DNA of 64,000 bases from DASRFA01 sp035651755 (GTDB lineage Bacteria > Desulfobacterota > Binatia > UBA12015): assembly GCA_035651755.1 (NCBI GenBank), contig DASRFA010000036.1:1-64000 (forward strand), given 5' to 3'. Made by a program: the position numbers and the translations under genes. The stretch's first letter is position 1, and each line of letters opens with the position of its first letter. Positions 41,736 to 50,443 of this stretch are shown here, in pieces. The notes under the pieces are model-generated. The model was not told where the DNA came from and did not search any database. It saw only the letters and a list, made by a program, of their open reading frames with translations.

Positions 41736-43087
41736 AGCGGCGCTTCGCGGCGTGGGCAGCGTTCGTGGTGTCGCTCGCGGCGGTCGTCGCGGTCGCGGTC
41801 GCCGTGCAGTCGTACGCGGAGATCTTCAACCGGCGCCTCGACCTCACCGTCGACAACCGGCTCTCGCTCTCGCCGTACACCCTCTCGGTGCTGAAGGAGG
41901 TCGAGCACCCGCTTCGCATCGACCTCTACTACCGCCGCGGCGAGCGCGAGCGCTCGCACGACCTGCTCGCCCTCATGCGCGACCACTGCCCGGACCTGAG
42001 CTACGAGCTCGTCGACCTCGACCGGAATCCCGGGCGCGCGAAGGACCACGGCGTCGACCACTACGACCGCGCGGTCATCGACTACCAGGGCCGCGAGACG
42101 GTCGTGAGCGCGGGGACCGAGGAGACGCTCACCGGCGGGATCGCGAAGGTCCTCCACGACAAGCCGCGCATCCTCTACTTCGTCGCCGGCCACCGCGAGC
42201 GGACGCTCGCCGCCGGCAAGGACGACCAGTACGGGCGCGCGGCGCAGATCCTGAAGAACGAGGGCTTCGAGCTGCGGACCATCTCCCTGCTCCACCAGCC
42301 GTCGGTCCCGGCGGACGCGAGCGCGGTGATCGTCGCGGGGCCGGAGGTCGATCTGGTCGAGACCGAGCTCGACAAGCTCGGCTCGTACCTCGAGCGCGGC
42401 GGATCCGTGCTGGTCCTGGTGGATCCCGTCGAGGTGCCGAAGCTGACCGCGTGGCTCGACGCGCACGGCATCGTTCTGCGCGACGACGTCGTCATCGACC
42501 GCGCGAACCGCGTCTACGGCAGCGACGGGACCAACGCGATCGTGCCCTTCTACCGCGAGCACGACGTGACGCGCGCGATGGACATCCCGGCCGTCCTCGG
42601 GCGCGCGCGCTCGGTGTCGCTCAAGAACGGAGCCGACGACGACGATGCCGCGGGCACGAGCATCGTCGCGCGCACCGCGAACGAGAGCTTCGCCGCGACC
42701 GACGCGACGCGCACGAAGAAGGGGGAGGTCGAGTTCGACGCCGCGCGCGATCGCGCCGGACCGGTCGGCATCATGGCGGTCGCGCATCCGCCGGGCGACG
42801 CGACCGGCCGGCTCGTCCTCGTCGGCGACGCCGACTTCCCGAGCGACGGCTTCCTGCCCCTGCTCGGCAACAAGGACCTGCTGGTGAACACGATCGGCTG
42901 GCTCGTCGCGGACCGCGCCGTCGGCGCGCGGCCGCGCGAGCAGGCGACCAAGCTCGGGCCGGTCTCGCCGGTGTACGTCTCCGACGAGCAGTCGCGCTTC
43001 ATCTTCCTGACGGCGGTCGTCGCGCAGCCGCTCGCCTTTCTGGTCGCCGGCGCGGCGGTCGTGTTCGTGCGCCGGCGCCGCCGCTGA
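41732..43087 (+). CDS. GldG-like ABC-type auxiliary protein
   Basis: 451 residues. N-terminal transmembrane helix (FAAWAAFVVSLAAVVAVAVAV), a large periplasmic region of the GldG/ABC_transp_aux type beginning LTVDNRLSLSPYTLSVLKEVEHP with LYFVAGHRERTL, and a C-terminal transmembrane helix (FLTAVVAQPLAFLVAGAAVV). The periplasmic part has a glutamine-amidotransferase-like fold without catalytic residues. GTG 41732 overlaps the permease stop. It probably couples the ABC transporter to an envelope partner. Confidence 0.9.
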   Translation: MKRRFAAWAAFVVSLAAVVAVAVAVQSYAEIFNRRLDLTVDNRLSLSPYTLSVLKEVEHPLRIDLYYRRGERERSHDLLALMRDHCPDLSYELVDLDRNPGRAKDHGVDHYDRAVIDYQGRETVVSAGTEETLTGGIAKVLHDKPRILYFVAGHRERTLAAGKDDQYGRAAQILKNEGFELRTISLLHQPSVPADASAVIVAGPEVDLVETELDKLGSYLERGGSVLVLVDPVEVPKLTAWLDAHGIVLRDDVVIDRANRVYGSDGTNAIVPFYREHDVTRAMDIPAVLGRARSVSLKNGADDDDAAGTSIVARTANESFAATDATRTKKGEVEFDAARDRAGPVGIMAVAHPPGDATGRLVLVGDADFPSDGFLPLLGNKDLLVNTIGWLVADRAVGARPREQATKLGPVSPVYVSDEQSRFIFLTAVVAQPLAFLVAGAAVVFVRRRRR

Positions 43088-43100
43088 TCGCCGATCGCCC

Positions 43101-43799
43101 ATGGACGCCAGCCGGCGAATGCTGGTCGCGCTCGCCGTCATCGCGGTTGCGAGCCTCGCGACGCTCGCAGCCTGGCGGCTGCGACCGCCGCCCCCGCCGC
43201 CGCCCGCGCAGTCGAACGAGCCCCTCTTCGATTTCGATCCGAAGAGCGTGCGAGCGATCGCGATCAGGAGCTGGCAGGGAACGCTGCGCGCGGAGCGCAC
43301 CGCGGCCGGCTGGCACGTGAGCGAGGTGCGCCTCCGCGCCGCCGCGCAGGCGGCCGCGTCGGACGCCGCCGCTCCCGGGACGGGCGGCGAGCCGACGCCG
43401 TCCGCCGCCGAGGCGGGAGACATCGTGTCGGCCCTCGTGCGCGAGGTGATCGACCTCCCGGTGATCGATCGGTTCCCGCGCGGCGACCGCGCGCTCGCCG
43501 ATTTCGGCCTCGCCGAGCCGCAGGCGACGATCGCGCTGACGCTCGACGACGCGACGACGCGCACGCTCGAGATCGGAAGCCTGACGATCGCGAGCAGCGC
43601 GCTCTACGCGCGCGCGGCGCCGCCGGACGACGTCGTTCAGGTCGGAACGCTCGTGTTCAGCGCGATCGATTCGGCGCTCTTCCGCCTGCGGGCTTTCGCG
43701 TCGCCCGCGCCGGGAGAGCCGGGCACGGGTGCACCGGCGCCGGCGCCCGCGCTGCCGGCGCCGCGGGGCGCGCATGAGCGCGCGGAGCGCGCCGGATGA
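43101..43799 (+). CDS. DUF4340-type envelope protein
   Basis: 232 residues: one N-terminal transmembrane helix (MLVALAVIAVASLATLAAW), a Pro-rich linker, then a beta-rich periplasmic domain with LFDFDPKSVRAIAIRSW, FGLAEPQATIALTL and a last block LRLRAF-like (FRLRAFASP), the pattern of DUF4340 proteins that follow gldG in many genomes. The C-terminus is Pro/Ala-rich. Its stop overlaps the ATG of the acyl-CoA ligase gene. A passenger or accessory of the ABC complex. Confidence 0.82.
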   Translation: MDASRRMLVALAVIAVASLATLAAWRLRPPPPPPPAQSNEPLFDFDPKSVRAIAIRSWQGTLRAERTAAGWHVSEVRLRAAAQAAASDAAAPGTGGEPTPSAAEAGDIVSALVREVIDLPVIDRFPRGDRALADFGLAEPQATIALTLDDATTRTLEIGSLTIASSALYARAAPPDDVVQVGTLVFSAIDSALFRLRAFASPAPGEPGTGAPAPAPALPAPRGAHERAERAG

Positions 43800-45334
43800 A
43801 GCTCCTAGGCGATTGGCTGCGGGAGATCGCGGCGCGCGACGGCGGGCGCGACGCGTTCGTCCACTTCCCGGGCGGTCGCCCGCCCGAGGGCGCGGCTCGC
43901 ATCACCTATGCGGAATGGGATCGCCGCTCCGACGCGATGGCCGCCGGCCTCGCCGACATCGGCTTCGGCAAGGGCGACGTCCTCGCGCTCCTCCTGCCGC
44001 CCTGCCCGGAGTACGCCATCGCCTACCTCGCCGCCGCCAAGATCGGCGTCGTGACGACCGGCATCAACCCGCGCTTCGGCGACACCGAGGTGGAGTTCAT
44101 CCTGCGCGACAGCGGGGCCCGCGCCGTCATCGCGATCGAACGGCTCGGCGAGCGCGAGCACGCCGCGCTCGCGCGCCGCCTCGCCGACCGCATCCCGACC
44201 CTCGAGCACGTGTTCGCCGTCGAACGCGGCGGCGAGGGACGCGGTCTTCCCGCGCGCGCCGCCGCGCCGCCGGCGGTCGATCTCTCGCCCGACGACGTCG
44301 TCGCGATCGTCTACACGAGCGGGACGACCGGCCGCCCGAAGGGCGCGACGTTCACGTTCGCGAGCCTGGACGCGATCCGGCCGCTTCGCGACGAGATGCT
44401 GCAGGAGTACGGCGAGCGCAGCATCGCGACCGGGACGCCGTTCTCGCACGTGGGCTTCATGTCGAAGATCGCCGCCAACATCGCGGGCGCGCAGACGACG
44501 ATCCTGCTCGACGCGTTCAAGGCCCGCACCGTCCTCGAGACGATCGAGCGCGAGCGCGCGACGTACGTCGGCGGCGTCCCCGCGCAGTACAGCCTCATGC
44601 TGATGGAGCCGGACCTGGAGCGCTTCGACCTCTCGTCGCTCCGCGTCGGCGCGATCGGCGGCGCGCCGTTCACGCCCGAGCTCGTGCGCCAGATCCGGAG
44701 CCGCCTCGGGATCGAGCTCGTGACGCGATACTCCTGCACCGAGACCGCCGTCGGCACCGGATCGCGTCCCGGCGACGGCGAGGAGCGCCTCGCGACCACC
44801 GTCGGTCGCGCGAGCGCGATCGTCGAGCTCGAGATCGTCGACGGCGAGCGCCGGCCGGTGCCGGCGGGCGTCGCGGGCGAGGTCGCGATCCGATCGCCGG
44901 CCGTGATGCGCGGCTACTGGAACGACCCGGAGGCGACCGCCGCGGTGAAGGACGCCGCGGGATTCTTCTACACGGGCGATCTCGGGATCCTCGACGACGA
45001 CGGCTACCTCCGCCTCGTCGGCCGGAAGAAGGAGATGTACATCCGCGGCGGCTACAACGTGTACCCGGTCGAGGTCGAGGCGGTCCTGAACGACCATCCC
45101 GGCGTCGCGCAGGCGGCCGTCATCGGCGTCCCGGACCCGGTGCTGGGCGAGAAGGGCGTCGCGTTCCTCGTACCCCGGCCGGGCGTCGCGCTGGACGCGG
45201 ACGAGGTGCGCGCCTTCGTGCGGGCCCGGATCGCCGACTACAAGGTGCCCGACCGCGTCGTGCTGGCGAGCGAGCTGCCGCTCACGCCAGGAATGAAGGT
45301 CGACAAGGCGGCTCTCGCGCGGCGGATTGTCTAA
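43796..45334 (+). CDS. Acyl-CoA synthetase (FadD-like AMP-binding enzyme)
   Basis: 512 residues of the ANL superfamily. The AMP-binding P-loop is IVYTSGTTGRPKGATF; YSCTE, YTGDLGILDDDGYLRLVGR and GGYNVYPVEVEAVL give the A5, A8 and hinge motifs, and the adenylation Lys lies in PGMKVDKAAL. It activates a carboxylate to its CoA thioester. Medium/long chain or cyclic acids are possible; specificity is not readable. ATG 43796 overlaps the DUF4340 gene, and a P450 follows 11 bp downstream, so ligase and P450 may act on the same lipid. Confidence 0.9.
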   Translation: MKLLGDWLREIAARDGGRDAFVHFPGGRPPEGAARITYAEWDRRSDAMAAGLADIGFGKGDVLALLLPPCPEYAIAYLAAAKIGVVTTGINPRFGDTEVEFILRDSGARAVIAIERLGEREHAALARRLADRIPTLEHVFAVERGGEGRGLPARAAAPPAVDLSPDDVVAIVYTSGTTGRPKGATFTFASLDAIRPLRDEMLQEYGERSIATGTPFSHVGFMSKIAANIAGAQTTILLDAFKARTVLETIERERATYVGGVPAQYSLMLMEPDLERFDLSSLRVGAIGGAPFTPELVRQIRSRLGIELVTRYSCTETAVGTGSRPGDGEERLATTVGRASAIVELEIVDGERRPVPAGVAGEVAIRSPAVMRGYWNDPEATAAVKDAAGFFYTGDLGILDDDGYLRLVGRKKEMYIRGGYNVYPVEVEAVLNDHPGVAQAAVIGVPDPVLGEKGVAFLVPRPGVALDADEVRAFVRARIADYKVPDRVVLASELPLTPGMKVDKAALARRIV

Positions 45335-45345
45335 CGAGGGAAACG

Positions 45346-46551
45346 ATGAGCCTCGCCGAGATCGATCTGCTGGACGTCGCGCAGTACGCGGCGTCCGGGC
45401 CGCCGCACGATCTGTTCCGCCTGCTGCGCGCCGAGGACCCCGTGCACTGGCACCCCGAGCGCGACGGCGCCGGCTTCTGGGCCGTGACGCGCTACGACGA
45501 CGTCGTGCGGGTGTCGCGCGACTCGCAGACCTTCTCGTCGTGGTCCGGCGGCACGATGATCGCCGACTCGCCGCCCGATCAGCTCGCGATGATGCGACTC
45601 ATGATGCTCAACATGGACCCGCCACAGCACACGAAGCTGCGGTCGATCGTCAATAAAGGGTTCACGCCGCGCATGGTGCAGCGCCTGCACGGCCGGATCG
45701 GCGAGCTCGCGCGCGCCATCGTCGACGCGGTCGCTCCGCGCGGCGAATGCGACTTCGTGACCGACGTCGCGGGCGAGCTGCCGTCGTACGTGATCGCCGA
45801 GCTCATGGGGATCCCGCTCGCCGACGGCCGGCGTCTCTACGAGCTCACCGAGCGCATGCACACCGCGGTCGCGACGCCCGCCGGCATCGCCGACGTGCAG
45901 GCCGCGATCGCGGAGATGATGTCGTACTCGGCGTCGGTGCGCGCCGCGAAGCGCGCGACGCCCCGCGACGACATCGCGAGCGTGCTGCTGTCCGCCGACG
46001 TCGACGGCGAGCGCCTGAGCGAGCTCGAGTTCGACATGTTCTTTCTCCTCCTCATCAACGCCGGCGGAGACACGACGCGGAACCTCGTGGCGGGCGGGAT
46101 GCTGGAGCTCGTCCACCGCCCCGAAGAGCGCGCCCGCCTCGCCGCCGACCCCGGCCTCCTCGCGAGCGCGATCGAGGAGATGCTGCGCTGGTGCACGCCG
46201 GTCGTCCATTTCCGGCGCACCGCCACGTGCGACGTCGAGCTGCGCGGCCGGAGCATCGCCGCGGGGCAGAAGGTCGTCGTCTTCTACGCGTCGGCGAATC
46301 GCGACGAGAGCGTCTTTCCCGACCCGGACCGCTTCGACGTCGCGCGCACGCCGAACGAGCACGTCGCGTTCGGCGGCGGCGGGACGCATTTCTGCCTCGG
46401 CGCGAGCCTCGCGCGCCTCGAGATGAGGACGCTCTTCGGGGAGGTCCTGCGACGGCTCCCCGACCTCGAGCTCGCCGGCCCGATCGAGCGCCTCCCGTCG
46501 ACCTTCATCAACGGCCCGCGCCGCATGCCCGTATTCTTTACGCGGAGCTGA
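45346..46551 (+). CDS. Cytochrome P450
   Basis: 401 residues, a normal soluble bacterial P450. I-helix INAGGDTTRN, K-helix ExxR in IEEMLRW, and heme-binding loop FGGGGTHFCLGASLAR with Cys350. The motif set is closest to bacterial CYP125/CYP142/CYP107-type enzymes that hydroxylate sterols, fatty acids or terpenoids, and a coupled acyl-CoA ligase would suit that; this is inference. ATG 45346 has GAGGGA upstream. No ferredoxin or reductase gene is nearby. Ends 3 bp before the convergent CBS gene. Confidence 0.92.
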   Translation: MSLAEIDLLDVAQYAASGPPHDLFRLLRAEDPVHWHPERDGAGFWAVTRYDDVVRVSRDSQTFSSWSGGTMIADSPPDQLAMMRLMMLNMDPPQHTKLRSIVNKGFTPRMVQRLHGRIGELARAIVDAVAPRGECDFVTDVAGELPSYVIAELMGIPLADGRRLYELTERMHTAVATPAGIADVQAAIAEMMSYSASVRAAKRATPRDDIASVLLSADVDGERLSELEFDMFFLLLINAGGDTTRNLVAGGMLELVHRPEERARLAADPGLLASAIEEMLRWCTPVVHFRRTATCDVELRGRSIAAGQKVVVFYASANRDESVFPDPDRFDVARTPNEHVAFGGGGTHFCLGASLARLEMRTLFGEVLRRLPDLELAGPIERLPSTFINGPRRMPVFFTRS

Positions 46552-46554
46552 GCT

Positions 46555-47088
46555 TCACGCCCCTTCGCGTTCCTTCGGGAACACGCGCGACGGCGACGGC
46601 GGCAGGTTCAGCACCGCGTGCGGGAAGAGGTCGACGAGGTAGTCGACGATGTGCCGCATCGACACGAGGCCGGTCGGCCGGCCGTCGTCGTCCACCAGCG
46701 GGACGTGGCGGAAGCCGCCGACGCTCATGCGGTTGAGGGCGTAGGCGATCCGGTCGTCGAGCGTCAAGCACTCCGGGTCGCGCGTCATGAGCTCGCCGAC
46801 CGCGGTCTCCTCGATGTCGACGCGCGAGCCCGCGACGCGGAGCAGGACGTCGCGCTCGGTGAAGACGCCGACCAGGCGTCCGTCGTCGACCAGCATCACG
46901 CACCCGACGCGCGCGTCGTTCATCGTGTCGATCGCTTCCCGTACGCTCGCGTCGTACGGGAGCTGGATCGGATCCTGCAGCCCCGGCAGGGTCCGGATCG
47001 GGCGATCGAGGATGGCCCCCTCCCACGCCCCCTCCGCCGTCCGCTCCTCGACGATCGCCTCCTCCTCCAGGATGATTTCGTCGACCAT
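46555..47088 (-). CDS. CBS-domain-pair protein
   Basis: 177 residues. After an acidic 20-residue N-terminus there are two CBS domains (LPYDASVREAIDTMNDARVG with VGVFTERDVLLRVAG; LTLDDRIAYALNRMSVGGFRHVPL with TGLVSMRHIVDYL). Stand-alone CBS pairs bind adenine nucleotides and regulate partner proteins; no effector domain is fused. ATG 47088 gives the acidic start. It is convergent with the P450 and divergent from the glycosyltransferase pair. Confidence 0.9.
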   Translation of the reverse strand: MVDEIILEEEAIVEERTAEGAWEGAILDRPIRTLPGLQDPIQLPYDASVREAIDTMNDARVGCVMLVDDGRLVGVFTERDVLLRVAGSRVDIEETAVGELMTRDPECLTLDDRIAYALNRMSVGGFRHVPLVDDDGRPTGLVSMRHIVDYLVDLFPHAVLNLPPSPSRVFPKEREGA

Positions 47089-47272
47089 CGTACGACCTCC
47101 TGGCGATTGCGGCTCGTTTGATTCGGGAGCCGGTTTCTACACTTCGAGCCGCATGCCTGACAAGCGCCGGCGCCGGTCCGCCGGCGCCCGCCGTGCGCCT
47201 TGCATCCTGATCCCCAGGATGCCCCGACCCGCCTCAAGAGCCGAGCCCCGGCTGCCGATAGCCGGAGGGGGA

Positions 47273-48106
47273 ATGGCGTCCATGGCCGAGGCGGTCACGA
47301 TCGCGGTCCCGTGCTTCGACGAGCGGGACCGCCTCGATGCGCCGGCCCTCCTGCGCCTCGCGCTGGCCGACGGCGTCCGGCTCCTCCTCGTGGACGACGG
47401 ATCGACCGACGGCACCCGGTCGCTGCTCGAGTCGCTCGCGGCGCGCTGCCCGACCCGGATCGACGTGCTGGCGCTGGGTTCGAACCGCGGGAAGGCCGAG
47501 GCCGTCCGCCGCGGCCTCCTCGCGGCCGTCGCGGGCGGCGCCGAGATCGTCGGCTACCTGGACGCGGACCTCTCCACGCCGATCGCCGAGGCGGAGCGCC
47601 TCATCGCGAAGATGCGTTCGTCGTCGCTCGAGGTCCTGCTCGGCTCGCGCGTCAAGCTGCTCGGCCGGCGGATCGACCGGCGGGCGTCGCGCCACTACAC
47701 GGGCCGCGTGTTCGCGACGCTGGCCTCGATCGTACTCGATCTCCCGGTGTACGACACGCAATGCGGGGCGAAGCTCTTCCGCGTCTCGCCGGCGCTCGAA
47801 GCGGCGCTCGCGCGCCCGTTCCGGAGCCGCTGGTCGTTCGACGTCGAGCTCCTGCAGCGCCTGGTGCTGGGCTGCGACGGCGGCACGCCGGTCCCGCTCC
47901 GAGCGATCGCCGAGGAGCCGCTCGAGGTGTGGCGCGACGTGCCGGGCTCGAAGGTCTCGGTCGCCGCCGGTGTGCGGGCGAGCGCGTCGCTCCTCCGGCT
48001 GCTCGGTCCGCGCCTCCGCGCGGGACGGACGGACCGCGCGCGCGCCGCCGTGGTGGCGGCGGACGCCGCGCCGGCGCCGCATCCCGCCCGATCGGCATCG
48101 GCGTAG
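47273..48106 (+). CDS. Family 2 glycosyltransferase (polyprenyl-phosphate sugar synthase type)
   Basis: 277 residues, GT-A fold. TIAVPCFDERDRLD opens the fold, VDDGSTDGT and GYLDADLSTP hold the nucleotide-sugar and metal ligands. The layout (no transmembrane helices, internal YDTQCGAKLFR) is that of dolichyl/polyprenyl-phosphate glucose or mannose synthases. It would load a sugar on a lipid carrier for the GT39-like enzyme encoded 14 bp downstream. ATG 47273 is used; ATG 47282 is equally possible, since GGAGGGG (47262-) fits the second better. Confidence 0.87.
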   Translation: MASMAEAVTIAVPCFDERDRLDAPALLRLALADGVRLLLVDDGSTDGTRSLLESLAARCPTRIDVLALGSNRGKAEAVRRGLLAAVAGGAEIVGYLDADLSTPIAEAERLIAKMRSSSLEVLLGSRVKLLGRRIDRRASRHYTGRVFATLASIVLDLPVYDTQCGAKLFRVSPALEAALARPFRSRWSFDVELLQRLVLGCDGGTPVPLRAIAEEPLEVWRDVPGSKVSVAAGVRASASLLRLLGPRLRAGRTDRARAAVVAADAAPAPHPARSASA

Positions 48107-48120
48107 ACCGGTCGCGCGAA

Positions 48121-49758
48121 GTGGCCTCCGAAGGCGAAGCCGCGCGACCGGCGACGTGGCGGCGCCTCTGGCCGCTCGCGTTCGTCGCGGTCGCGGCCGC
48201 GGTCGTCTGGGCCATCGTGGCCGACTACGGCATGACCTGGGACGAGTCGGTGCAGTCGCGCTACGGCGACCTCGCCCTCGACTACTTCCGCTCCGGCCTG
48301 CGCGACCGCTCGTACGACGACTTCTGGAACCTCCGCTACTACGGCGCGCTCTTCGAGATGCTCGCGAGCGGCGCCGCGCGGCTGTTCCCCGCGCACGCGC
48401 TCGAGGCGCGACATGCATGCATCGCGGCGACCGCGATCGCGGCCGTGCTGGGCGCCGTCCGCTTCGCCGGCCTGCTCGAGATGCCGCTCGCGCCCGTCTT
48501 CGCCTGCCTCGCGCTCGCGACGCTGCCGCCGTTCTTCGGGAACGCCTTCCAGAACTCCAAGGACGTCCCGTTCGCGGCCGCCTTTGCGTGGTCGCTGGTC
48601 GCGCTCGCCGTATTCTACGGCCGCGAGCGACCGCGCTGGCGCGACGCTTTCGTCTCCGGCCTCGCCGTCGGGGTCGCGCTCGCGGTGCGGGTGGGCGGGG
48701 TCGTCTTGTTCGCGTACGTCGCCGCGGGTGCGCTTCACTGGTGGGCGCTGGGCGGCCGCGGGACCGCGCCCGCGGCGCGCCGCGCCGCCCGCATCGCGGC
48801 GCAGACGGCGCTTCTCGGCGTGCTCGCGTGGACGCTCATGGTCGCGACCTGGCCGTTCGCGCACGAGGCGCCGATCCGGAACCCGCTCGCGGCGCTGTCG
48901 GTCGCGGCCGCGTTCCCCGTCCGGTTTCCGGTCCTCTTCGAGGGCGCGTATGCGAAGAGCGATGCTCTGCCCGGTCGCTACCTCGCGGAGCTGATCGCGC
49001 TCAAGACGCCGATCGCCGTGCTCGCTCTGGGCGCAGTCGGATTCGCAGTGGCAATCGGACGCTTTGCCGCGCGGCCGCGCTCGCGCGCCGGGCTCGCCGC
49101 GCTCCTCGTCGTCGGCTGGGTCGCGCTGCCCGTCGTGTCTTTCGCGCTCCTTCGACCGCCCGCGTACGACGGCCTGCGACACTTCCTCTTCGTCCTCCCC
49201 GGCGTCGCGATCCTGGCCGCGATCGGCGCGGAGCGCGCCGTGGCGGCGATCCGCGCGCCGGCGCTCCGCCGGGTCGCGGTCGCGGCCGCCGCGCTCGTGC
49301 TGCTCTCGCCGATCGCCGACCTGATCCGCCTGCACCCGTACGAGATGGCGTACTTCAACCCGCTCGCCGGCGGCGTCGCGCGCGCGTGGAAGCGCTACGA
49401 CACCGATTACTGGGTCGCGAGCTATCGCGAGGCGATGGAGTGGATCGCCGGGCGCGTCGCGGATGGCCGACGCGCGACCGTCGTGGTCGCCGCGACCGAC
49501 TACTCGCTACCGTGCGCCGAGCGCTACGCTCCGCCGAACGTCGAGGTGCGCGCCCTCTGGGAGGGCGGCATCGACGGCCCGCTCGCCGGACCGCTGCCGG
49601 CGGGCGTCGACTACTACGTCGCGACGACCCGGGTCGGCCTCGCGGCGAACTTCGCCGAGTCGCCGATCGTGCATGCCGTCGGCCGCGACGGCGCCGTGTT
49701 CACCGTCGTCCGCGCCTCGCACGACGACGGGAGCGAGAATCGGACGGCGTCTCGCTGA
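48121..49758 (+). CDS. GT39/ArnT-like membrane glycosyltransferase
   Basis: 545 residues with about ten transmembrane helices. The first periplasmic loop has YGMTWDESVQSRYG, the Asp-Glu pair typical of GT-C enzymes that use polyprenyl-phosphate sugars; FQNSKDVPFAAAF and YDGLRHFLFVLPG are further family landmarks. A soluble periplasmic domain ends the chain. With the GT2 protein it makes a two-gene unit: cytoplasmic loading of the carrier, then transfer on the periplasmic face to protein or lipid. GTG 48121. Confidence 0.86.
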   Translation: MASEGEAARPATWRRLWPLAFVAVAAAVVWAIVADYGMTWDESVQSRYGDLALDYFRSGLRDRSYDDFWNLRYYGALFEMLASGAARLFPAHALEARHACIAATAIAAVLGAVRFAGLLEMPLAPVFACLALATLPPFFGNAFQNSKDVPFAAAFAWSLVALAVFYGRERPRWRDAFVSGLAVGVALAVRVGGVVLFAYVAAGALHWWALGGRGTAPAARRAARIAAQTALLGVLAWTLMVATWPFAHEAPIRNPLAALSVAAAFPVRFPVLFEGAYAKSDALPGRYLAELIALKTPIAVLALGAVGFAVAIGRFAARPRSRAGLAALLVVGWVALPVVSFALLRPPAYDGLRHFLFVLPGVAILAAIGAERAVAAIRAPALRRVAVAAAALVLLSPIADLIRLHPYEMAYFNPLAGGVARAWKRYDTDYWVASYREAMEWIAGRVADGRRATVVVAATDYSLPCAERYAPPNVEVRALWEGGIDGPLAGPLPAGVDYYVATTRVGLAANFAESPIVHAVGRDGAVFTVVRASHDDGSENRTASR

Positions 49759-49783
49759 CCGGCGCCGTGCAGGCGCCGACGAG

Positions 49784-50434
49784 CTAGCTCCGCGTCGCGG
49801 AGCCCCGCCTCGGTCGGCGGACGGTCCGCACGCTTCCGCTGCTTCCTCCTCCGCAGAAGAATCGCTCGCCGCCGTCGGACTCGAGCCCGGAGATCTCCGC
49901 TCCGGGCGGCATCGCGAGCGTCTCGAGGACTCCTCCGGTTCGGGGATCGACGCGCCGGAGGTCGCTCTCGTTCCCTTCCCAGGTGGCGTGCCAGAGCTCT
50001 CCGTCGACCCAGGTCACGCCGGTGACGAAGCGATTGGACTCGATCGTGCGAAGGACCGCCCCGGTCTCGGGGTCGATCTGATGGATCTTCCGGTCGCGAT
50101 AGTGGCCGACCCAGAGCGTTCCTTCGGCCCACGTGAGCCCGGACCCGCGGCCGCCGGGTGCGGGGATCGTGCCGATCACGCGGCCGGTCTTCGGATCGAT
50201 CTTCCGGATGCGATCGCCCGAAAGCTGGAACAGGTGCTCGCCGTCGAACGCGGTTCCCGCATCCGCGGCGACGGCGATCGATCGCACCATGTTCGCGGTC
50301 GCCGGATCGAACGCGATCAGCTTGTCGCCTGCGGCGATCCAGACGTTCCGGCCGTCGAAGGTGACGCCGTGCACGTGGTCGACGCCCGGAAAGGGTCCAT
50401 CCTCGCGGACGATCTCGGCGGCCGATCGGGTCAT
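49784..50434 (-). CDS. Vgb/NHL-type beta-propeller protein, glutamine-cyclotransferase-like
   Basis: 216 residues made of about five repeats of ~40 residues, each with a core such as GLTWAEGTLWVGHYRDRKIHQIDPETG. These repeats match the propeller of plant-type glutaminyl cyclases and Vgb lyases. There is no signal peptide and no clear catalytic set, so a cytoplasmic binding or sensor role is likely. ATG 50434 lies 9 bp after the stop of the regulator gene, so the two are co-transcribed and probably functionally linked. Confidence 0.8.
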   Translation of the reverse strand: MTRSAAEIVREDGPFPGVDHVHGVTFDGRNVWIAAGDKLIAFDPATANMVRSIAVAADAGTAFDGEHLFQLSGDRIRKIDPKTGRVIGTIPAPGGRGSGLTWAEGTLWVGHYRDRKIHQIDPETGAVLRTIESNRFVTGVTWVDGELWHATWEGNESDLRRVDPRTGGVLETLAMPPGAEISGLESDGGERFFCGGGSSGSVRTVRRPRRGSATRS

Positions 50435-50443
50435 CCCGCCATC

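Noticed and set aside
40025..43799. Gliding motility operon (gldA, gldF, gldG)
   Set aside because: This ABC type with GldG-like and DUF4340 proteins is widespread in non-gliding bacteria and no other gld genes are present, so only the family resemblance is claimed.
47169..47188. 8-bp GC-only hairpin (GGCGCCGG/CCGGCGCC) before the GT2 gene
   Set aside because: Short all-GC dyads are expected often in DNA of this composition; no further support.
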